A stretch of DNA of 64,000 nt from Centropus unirufus (lineage: Eukaryota; Chordata; Aves; Cuculiformes; Centropidae), in assembly GCA_013397695.1 (NCBI GenBank), contig VYZI01000203.1:969497-1033496 (forward strand), in the 5' to 3' direction. The stretch's first letter is position 1, and every line of letters begins with the position of its first letter. The notes beneath the pieces were generated by a model. The model had not been told where the DNA came from, did no database searches, and saw only the letters and a list, made by a program, of their open reading frames with translations. The position numbers and the translations under genes are program-made. Below are positions 21,063 to 33,626 of the stretch, piece after piece.

Positions 21063-24000
21063 AATAGGTGTAATAATTCTCTCTGCTTTGGTGCTGAGGG
21101 CAAAGCGTGGTTTGGGTTGGTGCTGTGTGCACAGGACTGGGCTTTGGGACCAGGCAGGCTCAGCCGCTGGGTCGTGAGCCTCTCACTGCCTCAGGTTTCC
21201 CTGTCAGCCTAAAAATTGTGTAGGATGCTGGCCAGGATCAGCCCTGGGCTGTGGGGAATGACTGTAAACCCCCAACCCGAGCTGTGCTGCTGAGCTGCGT
21301 CCTTGTCTACAGCAAGAACGTGGGGATTAACAGTGTGTGTGGTCACAGGGGGCATCACTGCAGGGTGCTCCTGGCTGGATGGTGGCACACTGTCCTCCCT
21401 GGGAGCTTTAGAGTCCCCTGGAGCTGCTGCTTTCTGCATTTATCAGTCCTCAGGCGTGCGGGTGGCCTCTCCTTGTGCTTCCCTGGATTCCTTAAGGCAG
21501 TCAAGAACGATAGATGAAGTGACCTGTTGTGGAGCAGGAGGCTGGGGAGATGCATTTCCAAAGCGTGCTGGGCTCCTGACCTGAAATGCATGCAGAGTCT
21601 TATCTTCCCGCTGACTCTTTTATGGGCTTTCAAGAATAACTGTTTTCAGTTTCAGCCTCTTTCCCTACAGAACAATGTTTCATAGCAAAATACTGCTCCG
21701 AGATTCGCCAAGCAGTACTGGGACAGCACTGGAGTGCAGCACAGCGACAAATACAGCACACAGTGACAGAAAAACACTCCTTTCCTTCCCAAATCCAGCA
21801 CGGCTGATGGCTTCAACCCATGGAGAGAAAAATACAATGTTCTATTCCCACCAAGAAGGGACGATTTAGGGCGGGGGAACAAGTTGGAGGGGATATTTTT
21901 CCATGTAAAAAGCACACCTGTGGTCACTGCGGGGCTGCCAGGAGGCGGCTGCCAGCCAGGCTCCATGGCAGGGACAAGGATACAAGGAGGATGCTCCTGC
22001 TCTGAGCTGCTGTCACTGAGCCAGCAAGGCCTGGGGCGTCCAGCTCAGTTGTCTGCTTTTGTCAGGGGTGGGAGGAGCAGAAAATCCCCCCACCGCTCAT
22101 TTCGCACCCCTAAAATCTGTTTTAATATTGTATGTTGAGAATTCACAAGTAAGAGGCTGTTCTCAGTAAGGCTTTATTCAACATCTGGCTTTGGGGAATT
22201 TGCTTGTGGCAGGCTGGCCATTTCCCTGCCTTTAGTGATGAGGAGATGCCAGGGTTTGGGGTTTTTTTGAGGCCGTGGATTTAAAAAAGAGAGAAAGAAA
22301 GGGTGCTGGAAAGAAAAGGGAGAGGTTTGGCCCACTGCAGCTCTCAGATGTTCTCCATGTAACAGCAGGAGGTGGGAGAAACGTGCAAGAGGGTGTTTGG
22401 AATGCCTGGAGCTGCTCAGAGCCTTGGAGGTGTGTAGGATGCTGACCCTTCATTTTTCACCAGCCCCTCGGAGCAGACCTCCTGCCTCCAGGAGCAGCCG
22501 TCTGCTTAAGACCTGACCCAGAGACTAACTCAAATCAGCCAAGGCTCATTGGCAGGGTGAGCCCAGGTGGTTTGGAGGCAGAGATCGCTACCACAGAGCA
22601 AGGTGTCCCCTACGTGGTGCCCCAGCTTCCCCTTGGACCACTCGCCTTCATCAATAATTGATGGCAGGTAGTGATACAGCAGAATTATTTAAATGGTGGC
22701 TCTCACTTCCCTTCTATCTTGTATTATCTACCTTATTTTCTGTTTCCATGGGTTATTCATAAAGCTTTTCATGTCAGCTTGTTTGCCAGCCAGCTGACGG
22801 GGAAGCCTGTGGAGGCAGGCAGGCTTGTTCTGCATAAAAGACCATAAATAATCTGAAAACTGCCAAGCAGGACCGCATTTCAGGGACTTGTGCTTAATTC
22901 TGGGAGACTTCCTGTGGCAGCATCTTGTATTTGGAGCCACCGGCAGCTAACTTTGGGGTCTCTTCTACTGCAGCAGCTCATTTTCCCCTCAGTTAGTTCT
23001 CTCTGCAAATTAAAGGACAGGGAAGGTGATGTTCTAGTGGCATCTTAGTATCTCTTCAATAGCCCCCTGGGAGAAGCTCGTTTCTGATCAGAGGCATCAG
23101 CATGAAAGCCCCTTGGTGGGGGTGAATAGGCACTGTTTAGGGAGGGGAGAATTCCTTCTGCTGCCATCTAGTCATACAGAGCACTCCAAAATAGGGAATA
23201 ATACAGGCCCTTTGATCTACTGGTGAAAAAGTCCGTCAATTTAGCTCTTGGCAAGAAAATCTAATTTGTTTTTAGCAGAGGAAAGCCATTATTCCGCTGC
23301 AGGAGCGAGGCAGAAAAGCGGCTGCAGGGGAGTTCTGAGAACAGCCTCTTGGGTAGGACCTGGACCAGGAGCAGGAGGAGCAAACTTTTAAGGGTCAGAC
23401 ATTCTTCAGAGCACTTGGGGCTGAAATGCAGAGGCCGGGCTGAGTGTTGGGGTGCTGGGGCTGGGAAGATGACAAGTTAGAAATAACCTGCCGCTCCTCA
23501 TCAGGCACCCAGCGCCTGGGCAGTGCAGTGTCCAGGAGTGGCTGCAGAGGAAAGTCACCCCCTGCCCATTCTGTGCCTGTCTCCAATCCTTCCATGCCAC
23601 AGGAAAGGGTTTCTGCAGTTTATTTCCTTCTTAATTTCTTTTTTTCTGTTAACTTATTCTTGGTGCTTAAGAATAAAACTTCCAACCCTACACTTCCAAG
23701 AGGGAAAAACTTCATGCAAAGCACATCCGCCCCCTCCCGAGCTCTCAGAATAGAGATACAAGCATCTGAATCTCCATATTTTTTGTCAGAAAAACATTTC
23801 CCGGAGGGAAGATACACATCAGCAGGAGACTAAGTGGTGGTGTTCCACATCCAGCCTCCTCCTGCCTTGTTGCTCCCTTGGGAGATGCCTCAATTGAGCT
23901 GGAGGGAGCAAAGCCCCAGGCTCCCAATCCCCAGCTCCCCGTAGCCATGGGTCAGGCCCCTTAGTGCAGGGGGGATTTGTTCCATTGGGCAAGGAGCGGC

Positions 24001-24234
24001 CAGCGCAGGAGGCTGAGATTCTGCAGCCCTGCTCCTCCTCGGGTTTGTGGAGTGATTTCTAGGGAGCTAGTTTAGCAGCAGAGTTGCTGGATCCTGAAAG
24101 GTGGAGATATCCAGGATCCTGGGCAAAGCTGGGGAGAGACCCTGAGCACCTTTGAGTTTCTCCCTTGGGTACAGCTTTCATTTCAAAGAGGAGGTGGAGG
24201 GAAATGGTTTCTGTGGGGGTGAAGAGCAGAATTC

Positions 24235-24335
24235 AATAGAATCATTGGGGTTGGAGATGACCTCTAAGCTTGTCCAGTCCAACTGTCACCCCACCTTGGC
24301 TACTGAACCACGTCCCAAAGTGCCCCATCTTCACA
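24235..24335 (-). mobile_element. CR1 LINE fragment, short
   Basis: AATAGAATCATTGGGGTTGG, GATGACCTCTAAGCTTGTCC and ACCACGTCCCAAAGTGCCCC match the extreme CR1 3' end in reverse. Confidence 0.85.
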
Positions 24336-25795
24336 CTTGATGAAAGGCAGCCCTGGGGGGTTCAGATAGGGGGGCAGGATCTGGCCCCCAGGGCCATGCT
24401 TCTCGAGGGGGAGTTCAGCAGATATTGAGAATGAAGGAGCTTCTAACAAAGTGCCTTCTCCTGAAGGCCATCAGCTATATACGTGTGTATACGAGCGAGC
24501 TGAAAATTCATGATTGCCCAAAAGCCAGACTAGCTTTGGGTTTCTTATAAATTAAATTGTGAATGAGCAACTGCTCTAACCAGGAGCAGGTCGAGGCATC
24601 ATTACAGGAGAGCAGGCGTTCTGTTATCCAGGTAGCTATCTTCAGGACTTCTGGAGGAGTCAGCTACCGGACCATGCCGAGCTTTCTGCTAAACTCCTTA
24701 TTCTTCCTTCCTTTCGGCAAAAACAGGCAGAACTTCATTTTTTGGCAATTACGCTGAGGGATAAATAACTGCTGCAGCAATGTTGAGAGGGAGGGATGGA
24801 GGAATAACATCACCCCGTGCGTGCTTGCTCCTGAAAGCCTGCGTGAAAAGCATGAGTGGAAGCTTCACACACTGAATAACCACAATTGCCAGCAGATTTA
24901 TGGATCACACCATGATATACAGAGGATTTGAAGCTGGGCAGGGCATAACATAATAAATCAGACAAAGCCAACAACCCACACGCTGCCAGCTTCATCCTAG
25001 CGGGCTGCTGTGGGCTTGTATTAAAAATTAACAAGGAGAACTGAGGGATGGCTGTGCTCATTTGCAGAGTAGGGATAAGGCAATAGGTGTGTTAATGTGC
25101 GAAAGGAAACAAAGAAATAGAGGGTTCTTCTAAAGGACAGCACCTACTTCCACTCAGGTACTCCAGTGAGAATTTTACCCTTGACTTCGTCCAGACTGGA
25201 AGAGAATCACCACTGTATTGAATGATCATTACTTAATTTGAACAGGTTACGCAACTTTATATTTTCAACCAAGTCCGATTTGTGGATCCATCCTTAGAGG
25301 ATGCTGAGAGAGGCCTTGGGGCCACAGCCTGCAGGGATGGGGGCCCTGGTGTGTTCGCTGCTGGGAGGGTGAGGGGCTGTAGTTTGCAGGAGCATTTAGC
25401 TTTAAAGAGGTTTTTACATTACAGGGGCACCCAGCTGCTCTCCTGCCACCAGACCCAGCCAAGCCCTTACCCCAGAGCAGCGGCTGTGCTGGAGCATCTG
25501 ACAGATTTCTCTTCCTCTGCTCCTCTTGCTCCTGGGTGAGAGATGCCTGGGAGGATGAGAGGCCGGCTCTGAGCTTCCAGCTCTTGGGCTTGGAGTAGGG
25601 CTGAGGCTGTGCAGAGATCTCTTACTATTTAATTGTCACCAAGGTGCTGCAGCCAAGGCCATCTGGGAAGTGTCTTGGGGGAGAAAATTAACACTCTGAG
25701 CTGACTTTTGCTAAGGAGCTGGTAGATTAAGCTACTAAAAAGCATAAATTCCCAGGGAACTCACTAGTATAGTGTTATAGAAAAACCTGGAATAG

Positions 25796-25965
25796 ATCTT
25801 GGGAAGAAATGTTTTGCTGTGAGTGTGGGGAGGCCCTGGCCCAGGTTGGATGGGGCTTGGAACCCCTTGATGCAGTGGGAGGTGTCCCTGGCCCTGGCAG
25901 AGGAACTGGATGGGCTTTAAGGTCCCTTCCAACCCAAACCGTTCCACTATTCTGTGATTCTATGA
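25796..25965 (+). mobile_element. CR1 LINE fragment with small deletion between direct repeats
   Basis: GGGAAGAAATGTTTTGCTGT, then GGCCCAGGTTGGATGGGGCT, ending CCACTATTCTGTGATTCTAT. Compared with the copies at 19,385 and 36,226, about 60 bp between two CAGGTTG words are missing. Confidence 0.88.
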
Positions 25966-28330
25966 ATTTAATTATATTTTATGTCTGTGTAAGCAAACCC
26001 CAGTCAGGAGCAGAGCTGTGTTCTCCGAAGTGGAGAGTAGCTATGGTTCTTCCCTTGAGCTGGGCTGGTTCCTGTGCTCCCTGCCTTGTGTTAAAGTGTG
26101 ATGTTGATTAATTCCTTTTTTACCTTTATTCCTTTTATTGTCTTGCAAATGGTGGTGTGAGATGGCTTTGCAACAGCAGAGCAAGTGGCTCTGTCATGTC
26201 ACTGTCCCCCAGGTTGTGCAATCTGCCAGCAATAACCTTCCATTATTAATTGCTGTGATGGGTACTGGAGCCCAGTGTGGGTCAGGGGAGCTGAAAATTA
26301 ATCCTCCCTTCTCTCTTCTCACCCAGAGCATCATCAGATACCTGACACCAGGTCCCCAAAGGCAGCAGCAGACCCGTGGGGGTCTTTGCTGGCCAGCAGT
26401 GCCCGGGGCTGAAGAGGTTTGTAGTGTCAGCCCAGCCAGGATGGGTTTCCAGGGGCGGCTGCGCCACCACTGATGACTCCATCCATACCCAACCGGGAGG
26501 TGTCCGTAGTTTTTGGTGGCTCCAATGGGCGCCTTGCACCAGTGATTTATCCATAGCCTCAGAGGCCTCAAATCTGCGCTGCAGCTCCAGGGCATGGGAT
26601 GCAGCTGAGCCACACAAATGTATTTTTTGGCTGTGTCTGTTCCTGCTGCAGGCCAAAAAAAAAAAGATGGACCAGGGTGTGAGAAGGGATGCAGCAGCCT
26701 TGGGGCTGCTCTGACCCGGGCTGGAGCTGCTCCTGAAGGAGAGAAACCCCATCCTGTCCCAGTGCCCTCCCCAGGCACACACCCTGGCAGAGGGGATGGC
26801 AGAGGTGGCACTGTCACCGCCACCACGGTCCCCGTCCCTGCGATGGGCGATGCTGTCACAACGAGTGCTGGAGCTGCTGCTTGTTGGCTGGGCTAAGGAG
26901 GCAGCCGAATGCATCAGTGCTCCGCTCCATCGCGCCGCGATTCCCTCTGCCTCCCGCCGCTGTGTGTGTTAATGCCTGTTGTGCTCCCTGAGCAGCCCAG
27001 AAATGCCTGAACCCATCTCTTTCCAACAATGTAATTAGGACAAATACTTTCTGCTTTAATATCTGCCAAAGGACTTGGTAGTGATTATGATTCCTTCTCA
27101 GGTTCATCCCAGCAGCCCCAGCCAGGAGTGAGGCCGCACGGTGCTGAGCATGGGAGGGCAGACTGTCCCTACCCCTGGAGTGAGGAGTCAGGAAAGAGGT
27201 AGGGAATTTTCCATCCAAGCAGCCCATGGGCACTGCAGCACTGTGCCAGCTCACCCTGGCATCATGGGTCAACGCATCCCCCTGTGCTCATCACCCTGGC
27301 CTCGGGCAGGCAGCATCTTCCTGTGTGGTCCACGCTGACAGGTGGGCGCTGGGGACAAGGGAGCCCCAGGTAATCCAACAGGTTTTATAGCAGAGAGATC
27401 CCTTTCCTACTCCCCACACACCGCAGTACCCACAGCTCTCGCCTGAAAAGTGAAATGATAAAATTAATCCCACTTTCCGATGCGCAGAGTTAATCAGTCG
27501 AGCTCATCCTCTTATCTGGGGCTCAGAGGTGTGTGCGGGCACGCATCCATAGGTGCTTTCAAAGGGAAAATAATTATCGTAGAGATAAAACTTTCATTCT
27601 TTTTAATAGCATCAGGTCCACCCGTTGAGTTATTACAGTAATAAAAACTAATTAGATCCCTGGTGATAGGTTCCCCCTGCACGTACTGCCCGCCTGCCTT
27701 ATCGATTGTGATTAGAAAAATGCAGAACTGTATCAGAGCATGGGCAGGAGTGGATGAGCCTTTCCATGGGCGCAGGAAGCAATGCGCATATTTCATATCA
27801 ATAACTGTTTACTCTCATTTAGAAGCCCTGCAGGCATCCAGCCCGTGCAGGGTCTCTTCACCTCCCCTCCCCGTCATCCCAGCGGCTCTGGGCTTCCTTA
27901 CACCCGCGCTCGCTGGGAACGTCTCTCGTCTTGCTAAAACGGCTGTGCCAAAAGAAAACAAATCAAAACACAGATTTTGAACATGTCAAAACAGTTTTCA
28001 GTCAGATTTTTGAAGTCTGACTGTAGTTTTCAGTTTGATCTGTGTTTTTTTTCACTTATGAAATGTTCTTCGCTACGTCGTGGTTCTTGTGAAAAAAAAA
28101 ACACACTTTCATCCAAAGCAAAACAATTAATTTGGAGTTGAAAAACTGTTCAATTGTCCTCACAGACTCCCTACGAATTCTCTAACTTTTCAAGTATCTT
28201 TTATTTTTCACTTTCTTAACAACATTTCCAGGCTTGAGAGCACCAAAAAAAATCAATTATTGAATCAGCCCGAATTGTAACGCATTCCTTGCTGCTAAAC
28301 GCAGGCAGCGGTGCCTGCCAAGCACAGCTC

Positions 28331-28384
28331 CTGGAATCCCACTAATTACCAGTGCTGGAAACCCACTAATTCCCAGTGCTGGGA
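28331..28384 (+). repeat. 24-bp tandem duplication (2.3 copies)
   Basis: CTGGAATCCCACTAATTACC-AGTG is followed by a second copy differing at two positions and then by the first bases of a third. It is not a known transposon signature. Confidence 0.9.
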
Positions 28385-28925
28385 AGGTGGTGACCAGCAG
28401 TGCCCGGCTGTGCCATCCAATCAGAGTCCGGAGCTGCTGGTTTTCCAGTGTTATCAGATGGATGTGGTGTCTGGGCCAGGGGAGAGAACCTGCAATTACA
28501 ACACCCCAACTGCAACAGCCAAAGCAAATTTAGTGTTGTAACACAACACAAACACGTTCCCGCGCCGGGAAAGCAGTTAGGAATGCATTACTTGCTTGAA
28601 TATGTAACAAGGAGGTTTAAACACTTCTGAATAGCTAATGCTAATGTAATTATTTTTACTGTTATCTGAGCACATGCACACTAGATAAACATGCATCTCT
28701 CCCTGTGAAGGTCTAGAGGCATTTTAAACTGGCAACACAGTGTAATTACCCCAATTAAACTTTGGATGTGACTCGAGTGAACCTTCCAGCACCGGCAAGG
28801 ACAGAGGTACCATCAGTTCCAGTTTAAAATCCCATTTTCACGGTGTCTCTGCAAGTGAGTCTGAGGCTCACTACAAAGCGTGCTGCTGTGTGCTGGGATG
28901 GCCTGCTTCATTTTATATAGATATT

Positions 28926-29077
28926 ATGGAATCATAGAACACTTTGGGTTAGAATGGACCTCAAAGCCCATCCAGTCCCACCCCCTGCCATGGACAGGGA
29001 CACCTCCCATGGATCAGGAGGCTCCAAGCCCCATCCAACCTGGCCTTGAACACCTCCAGGGATGGGGCAGCCACCCC
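28926..29077 (-). mobile_element. CR1 LINE fragment
   Basis: ATGGAATCATAGAACACTTT, ACCTCAAAGCCCATCCAGTC, CCCCATCCAACCTGGCCTTG and CACCTCCAGGGATGGGGCAG. A second CR1 3' end in the opposite orientation follows directly. Confidence 0.9.
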
Positions 29078-29109
29078 ACCTAAAAGCATTTGGCCAAGGT
29101 GTGAACGTT

Positions 29110-29195
29110 GGGGTTGTCCTGTGCAGGGACAGCAGCTGGAATCGCTGACCTTTGTGGGTCCCTTCCAACTCAGGACATCCTGTGATCTGTTTTAA
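29110..29195 (+). mobile_element. CR1 LINE 3' end fragment, opposite orientation to its neighbour
   Basis: GACCTTTGTGGGTCCCTTCC, AACTCAGGACATCCTGTGAT resemble a CR1 end of the GATCCTTGTGGGTCCCTTCC type. The fragment is short and diverged, so the left limit is uncertain. Confidence 0.6.
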
Positions 29196-32100
29196 CCTGA
29201 GGAGCAGCGCAGGGAGGGGAGTGGGGAGCTCAGTACTGCTCAGCTCCATCATTTTCCACCTTTCCCTTTGGCTCACATTGAACACTGCCAGTGCGGTGCC
29301 CAGGGGACACAACATCCCTGCTGCTGCTGGGAAAAAAAACCCCAAAAAAACTCTGATTGCAAACAGGGCTTTTATTTTTGTTGCATATTCGGTTTGGGGG
29401 TTAATTTGGTTTTCACACCCAGGCCAGCCCCGCCGGCAGGGACACCTGGCAGGTTTGTCTGGAGGACACATCAAAAACCTGCAAAGCCTGTTTTAATGAG
29501 AAGCTGCTTCCTTCTGCTAGAGAAAGCTGGGACTTTAATTATCCCGTAGCATTGCACTGACAAGCCACCCGGCCTCGGCAGATTGGGGTGATAATTAGAC
29601 CTGTTGGCTCTCCATTGGAGGAGAACGGTAATTTTCAAGTGCGATGCTTCTGTGCATCCTCTAAGGAAAGCACAATCATTCAGAAATTGAAAGTTTGACA
29701 GGATGCCAGTTTTAATTCACCCATTGAAATGTTTTCTTGTCAACTGCAGTACAGCCATGTGTCCATCACAAGAATTTTCCTCTAGAAACTTTGTTGGCAG
29801 AGGAGAAACAGGGAGGATTTACCTCTCTTTGTTAGATTTGTTTGGAGGGGCTGCTTTTGCTTTTCAATATTGTTTTTCTTTTTTAATGTTAATTTCCATA
29901 AAAAGGGCCATCAAGCAGAGAGGAGGGAAGGTGCTTCTGCACCTCTCCTGTGTAGATGTCCTCCTTCGGGGTAACAACCTTCGGAGTCCTTCCTTCAAGG
30001 GGAACAGGAGGCAGAGCCTTCTTTTGGAATGATGTGGAGGCAGAGAGGGAAGAGGATTTCGGTGCCTCTCGGGCTGCTGCCTCTGTAGCCCAGCCCTGCC
30101 TTGCCCAGCTCAGGGAAGGAGCTGCTCACTTTTCCAGGGCTGGCTGGCACTGGTGGCATTTCACCGCATGCTTAAGCACTTCACTGAGCCCAGGGTAAGA
30201 AACACTTTGGAGGCTGCGTTGCTGTTTGCTTTCACAAGCCACAGATTTGCTGAGCCTGTTGTACATTGCTTTGACTGTGTAGAGGGGCTCTAAAATGGGT
30301 ATAAATTACATTTATATTCAGCCATGGTCCCCTTGCACTGCCAGCACTGAGACTCAGGCGTGGAACATCACCGGTCCCTGGATGGCAGTAAAGTGGCTGC
30401 CTGTATGTTTTATGCTCCATCTTCACAAAGTACGGAGCTTTCAAGCCAAAACCGTCCTGCCCAAAGCCCCTGTGGGCGAGCACAGCCCAGCAGCATCATT
30501 ACAGACCTGGGATGTGGGTACTAAAGAGGCTCTTCCAGTTACACGAGTGATTTGGGAGAGCAGAGCGCACCCTGACATTTCTTTCCAGAATGAGAAACCA
30601 CGAGTCCCAGACACAGTTTGGGCTGAGTTTTCTGTTTTCTAAAAGGACTCGGGTCAAAATCTGAAGGGTGTTCTGTGCTAACGCCCGCGGGTGTGGGTGC
30701 TGAGCCTGGCTCTAATGGGTGTCACAGGGCATTGGGTTCTGCTGGTTCACACTGGGAAAGCTCCCGGGAGTTTAGGTGCCTAAAGAGCACTACCAGATAA
30801 ATGGATGATTTATTGAAAGGCAGAGGAAAGGATGTAGAGGGTTTGTCTGGGCTACTTGAAGGTAGAAACCTTGCCTTGTATCTTCTCTAGGTCTGCTTTG
30901 CTGCAGTGTAACCCGATGACTGCTTGTCTTACCTGAAACAGCCATGGAGAGCAGTGAATTAATCCCCCTTCTCTTCCTGGCTCCCAGGTATCCCTTAGCT
31001 CGCTGTCATCCAGGCAAGCGCTGTGTGGTGCCTTCTCCACTACATGGCTTTCTGGAAGGCAAGACCCTTGGGATTTCGGAAAGTACATAAAGCTACAGTC
31101 CTGGTCACTGTAGGAAATGGCCAGGAAGTGCCATGTGGGCCTTTAAAACCACCCCAGGGCTTTGCAGCTCATTGGGCTTTGCCATGGGGGTTGTGGAGCA
31201 CCAGCTTCAAATAGAAGCCTGGGTCATCCTCTAACTCCTTTTTACCCATCTGGGATTTCATTCCCAGCAGAAGGGCTGCCCTGGGATCCATCTCTGGATT
31301 CCACACGATGCTGTCCCTGTTGCTCAGCTGAATCCTCCAAATGCTTTGCAATGCCTTTAAAGCATTTGGTATCTAGAAAAAACAGAGCCGCTTTGTTCTG
31401 ACCTGTGAGCATAACCCAGACCTCGCACACTGCACTGGGAATGCGCATTTCTAGCTCAAACCCTCTCAGGAGGGGACAGGGGAATCAATTTCCCACTGAT
31501 CGGCTTGATTTTCTCGGGAGGGTTATCCTAATAGCATCTGTCTTCTCTGGCCAGATTCAATTTCGTGCACTGCTCCCAGGTTTTAGTGGCGTGCAAAGCT
31601 GCTTGTGCTGTTTGAGCGCGTTATTCTTCTCCCTTTGTGCAGCACTAAACGAGCACTGGGGCTGCAGAAGATGCTGTCAGGGCCAGCTGCCCCCTTGAAC
31701 CACATCTCTTGTCAAACAAGGGGAGATTAAAGCCATGGGTTTTGACGCATTTGTTTCTTCTGCTAGAGAGGCAAAGCATCATTATTGCGAGGCCAGTTCC
31801 TGATTATGGAAGAGGTTTAATTACTGCTGTGCAAAAATACCCCCCCACGCACCAGCTGTGCCAGGGTGGTCGTTCTGCAAAACATCCCCTCCTGTTGCAG
31901 GGGAGAAGGCTGGACTTGTGCAGGATGCGAGAGACCCATCGCCTCTGCAATGTGAGGCCAAACCTCATGGTACTTCATTTCAGTACAACACCAGCTGCTG
32001 TGCGAGAGCATCATCAGGATTAATTTATATTTACACAAAGCCCAACAGTCCCAGGTGATAACGCAGCAGGTGACTGCAAAGAAATGATTTGAAGACAAAA

Positions 32101-33064
32101 TCACCGCTCAATTTCTATAAGCAACATCTCCCTGTCTTGCCCAGGGACTTGAGGGCACAGGGAGCCGCAGGTGATCCCCATCGCTACCTCCCCAAAACCA
32201 GTTTGCCTCCTAAATCTTTACAAGTGATGCTCTCGAGCCCATCACTGCTGTGGATGGGCAGGTGGCTCTGCGGAGGCACGGGCTGCGCTTGGGCTCGTCG
32301 AGTCACTGCCCGTGCACTCTCACAGGATGTGGAAAAGCATAAGGCACCGACTTGCACCCCAGGTAATCCTTTCCAAACCTAAGCAATTCCTCCAGAACAG
32401 GCATTATGCAAATTCATTCACTACCAAGACAAAGACCTGCCTGAGTAATTAAAAATGAGAGAAGGGAAAAGCAGTTTGAAAAGAGGAGGTAATTAAATTG
32501 CCTGCTGGTTTTTTTCTTCTGTAGGAAAACAACAAAAAAGGAGGAGCTGGATGACTGGAGACGGTGCTGGAGTGGTGCTCAGCCCTGGCCAGGGAGCACC
32601 GGGAGGGCAGGCAGAGCCCAGGGTCATTCCCAGGGCCAGGCTGGACCCCTGTGCCTGCTCGCGATTCCTCTGAGATCCTGTGTCCTGAGGGAGAGCCCGA
32701 GTGCATCCAGGTCTTCACCTTGCAGCCCATTTGCTCGATATTTCTCCTCTATCTGCTTTAAAAGTTTCATTCAGGAAATCAGAAAACAAATCCTTAAGAT
32801 TCATGCCTGACATTATTGGACAACAGTTTCATACAGCTGTGAGTGTCCACAAGGGTGAGATTCAACCTTTATTCACTGTGAGGGGGGTGCCAGCTCCTGG
32901 ACAGTAAACGCGAGCTCTAATATTTCTTTTCTTAGCCATAGTTCACACACTTTACAGAAGTAATTCACACATGGTAAGGGCTATGCAGTCTACAGGGCAG
33001 AAATCAACCGTTTGACAGCTTCTGCCATCCGATTGCCAAAGCCTCCTCTCCTCCGTAGGGCTCT

Positions 33065-33179
33065 TTATCATCTACAAACGGCAGGCGCTAGATAAGAAGT
33101 GGGCATTGCTGCGAGATAGCTGCAGGCTGCTTGTCCAAGCTATCTGTTGGATACTTATAAATAGCAAAGACATTTGCAT
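33065..33179. promoter_or_regulatory. Candidate enhancer: clustered GATA motifs plus POU octamer
   Basis: Four WGATAR matches lie within 81 bp: TTATCA at 33,065, AGATAA at 33,090, AGATAG at 33,114 and CTATCT at 33,140. A perfect octamer, ATTTGCAT, follows at 33,172-33,179. That is more than expected by chance for such a short stretch, but there is no functional evidence. Confidence 0.35.
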
Positions 33180-33489
33180 AAATAATTCATGTGCACGCAA
33201 AAATAGTGCGCTGGGAGGAGGGCAAAGACGACGGCTGCTCCCGCGGCCAGAGCTGCACCCACAGGGCTACCTCTGCCCGTCTGCCTGGAGCCCCTGGCAC
33301 CCGCCTGGCACCCAAGGAGAGGACGCTGGGGCTCCCCCCAAGCCCCTGAGAAGTTCTTGCTGAGAGATGAGGCCAGGCTGGGCCAGGGACAGCTGCTCCT
33401 GCTGTGCCTGCAAGTGGTCCCTGAGCCTCGATTCCCCCTTTTTTTTCTGCAATTCTTATCACCTGGGTGCAGAGGTTCAGCTTCCCTTT

Positions 33490-33626
33490 CCAAACAAGCC
33501 TGCCCTGTGGAGGCCGTCAAAAAGTACCTGGTTGTGGCACTGTGGGACATGGTTTGGTTGGCACAGCGGGGTTGGATTGGATGAGCTTTGAGGTCTTTTC
33601 CGATCTTAATGATTCTATGATTCTGT
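33490..33626 (+). mobile_element. CR1 LINE 3' fragment
   Basis: CAAACAAGCCTGCCCTGTGG, GGTTGGATTGGATGAGCTTT, ending CTTAATGATTCTATGATTCT. It shares structure with the copy at 45,445, including the CTGCCCTGTGGAGG start. Confidence 0.82.

Larger units (their letters stand above)
17436..24234. other. Intergenic sequence downstream of CSMD2, no gene seen
   Basis: Apart from two CR1 fragments (19,385 and 20,215), a G run and a T run, nothing recognisable. All open frames are short, overlap one another on both strands and lack splice context or family motifs. A 7-bp inverted repeat CATCAAT-A-ATTGATG is at 22,649-22,663 within an AT-rich block of about 22,650-22,930 that could be a conserved noncoding element. 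Confidence 0.75.
24336..33489. other. Intergenic sequence, no gene seen; AT-rich islands
   Basis: It contains CR1 copies at 25,796, 28,926 and 29,110 and the 24-bp duplication. AT-rich, low-CpG islands at about 27,560-27,830, 28,580-28,780 and 29,520-29,760 carry TAATTA/TAATTAG-like words and may be regulatory. A compact GATA/octamer cluster lies at 33,055-33,190. No coding exon with plausible splice sites was recognised. Confidence 0.7.

Noticed and set aside
26194..26914. Two long overlapping minus-strand open frames (221 and 210 codons)
   Set aside because: They overlap in different frames with no recognisable domain; low-complexity GC-rich DNA is a sufficient explanation.
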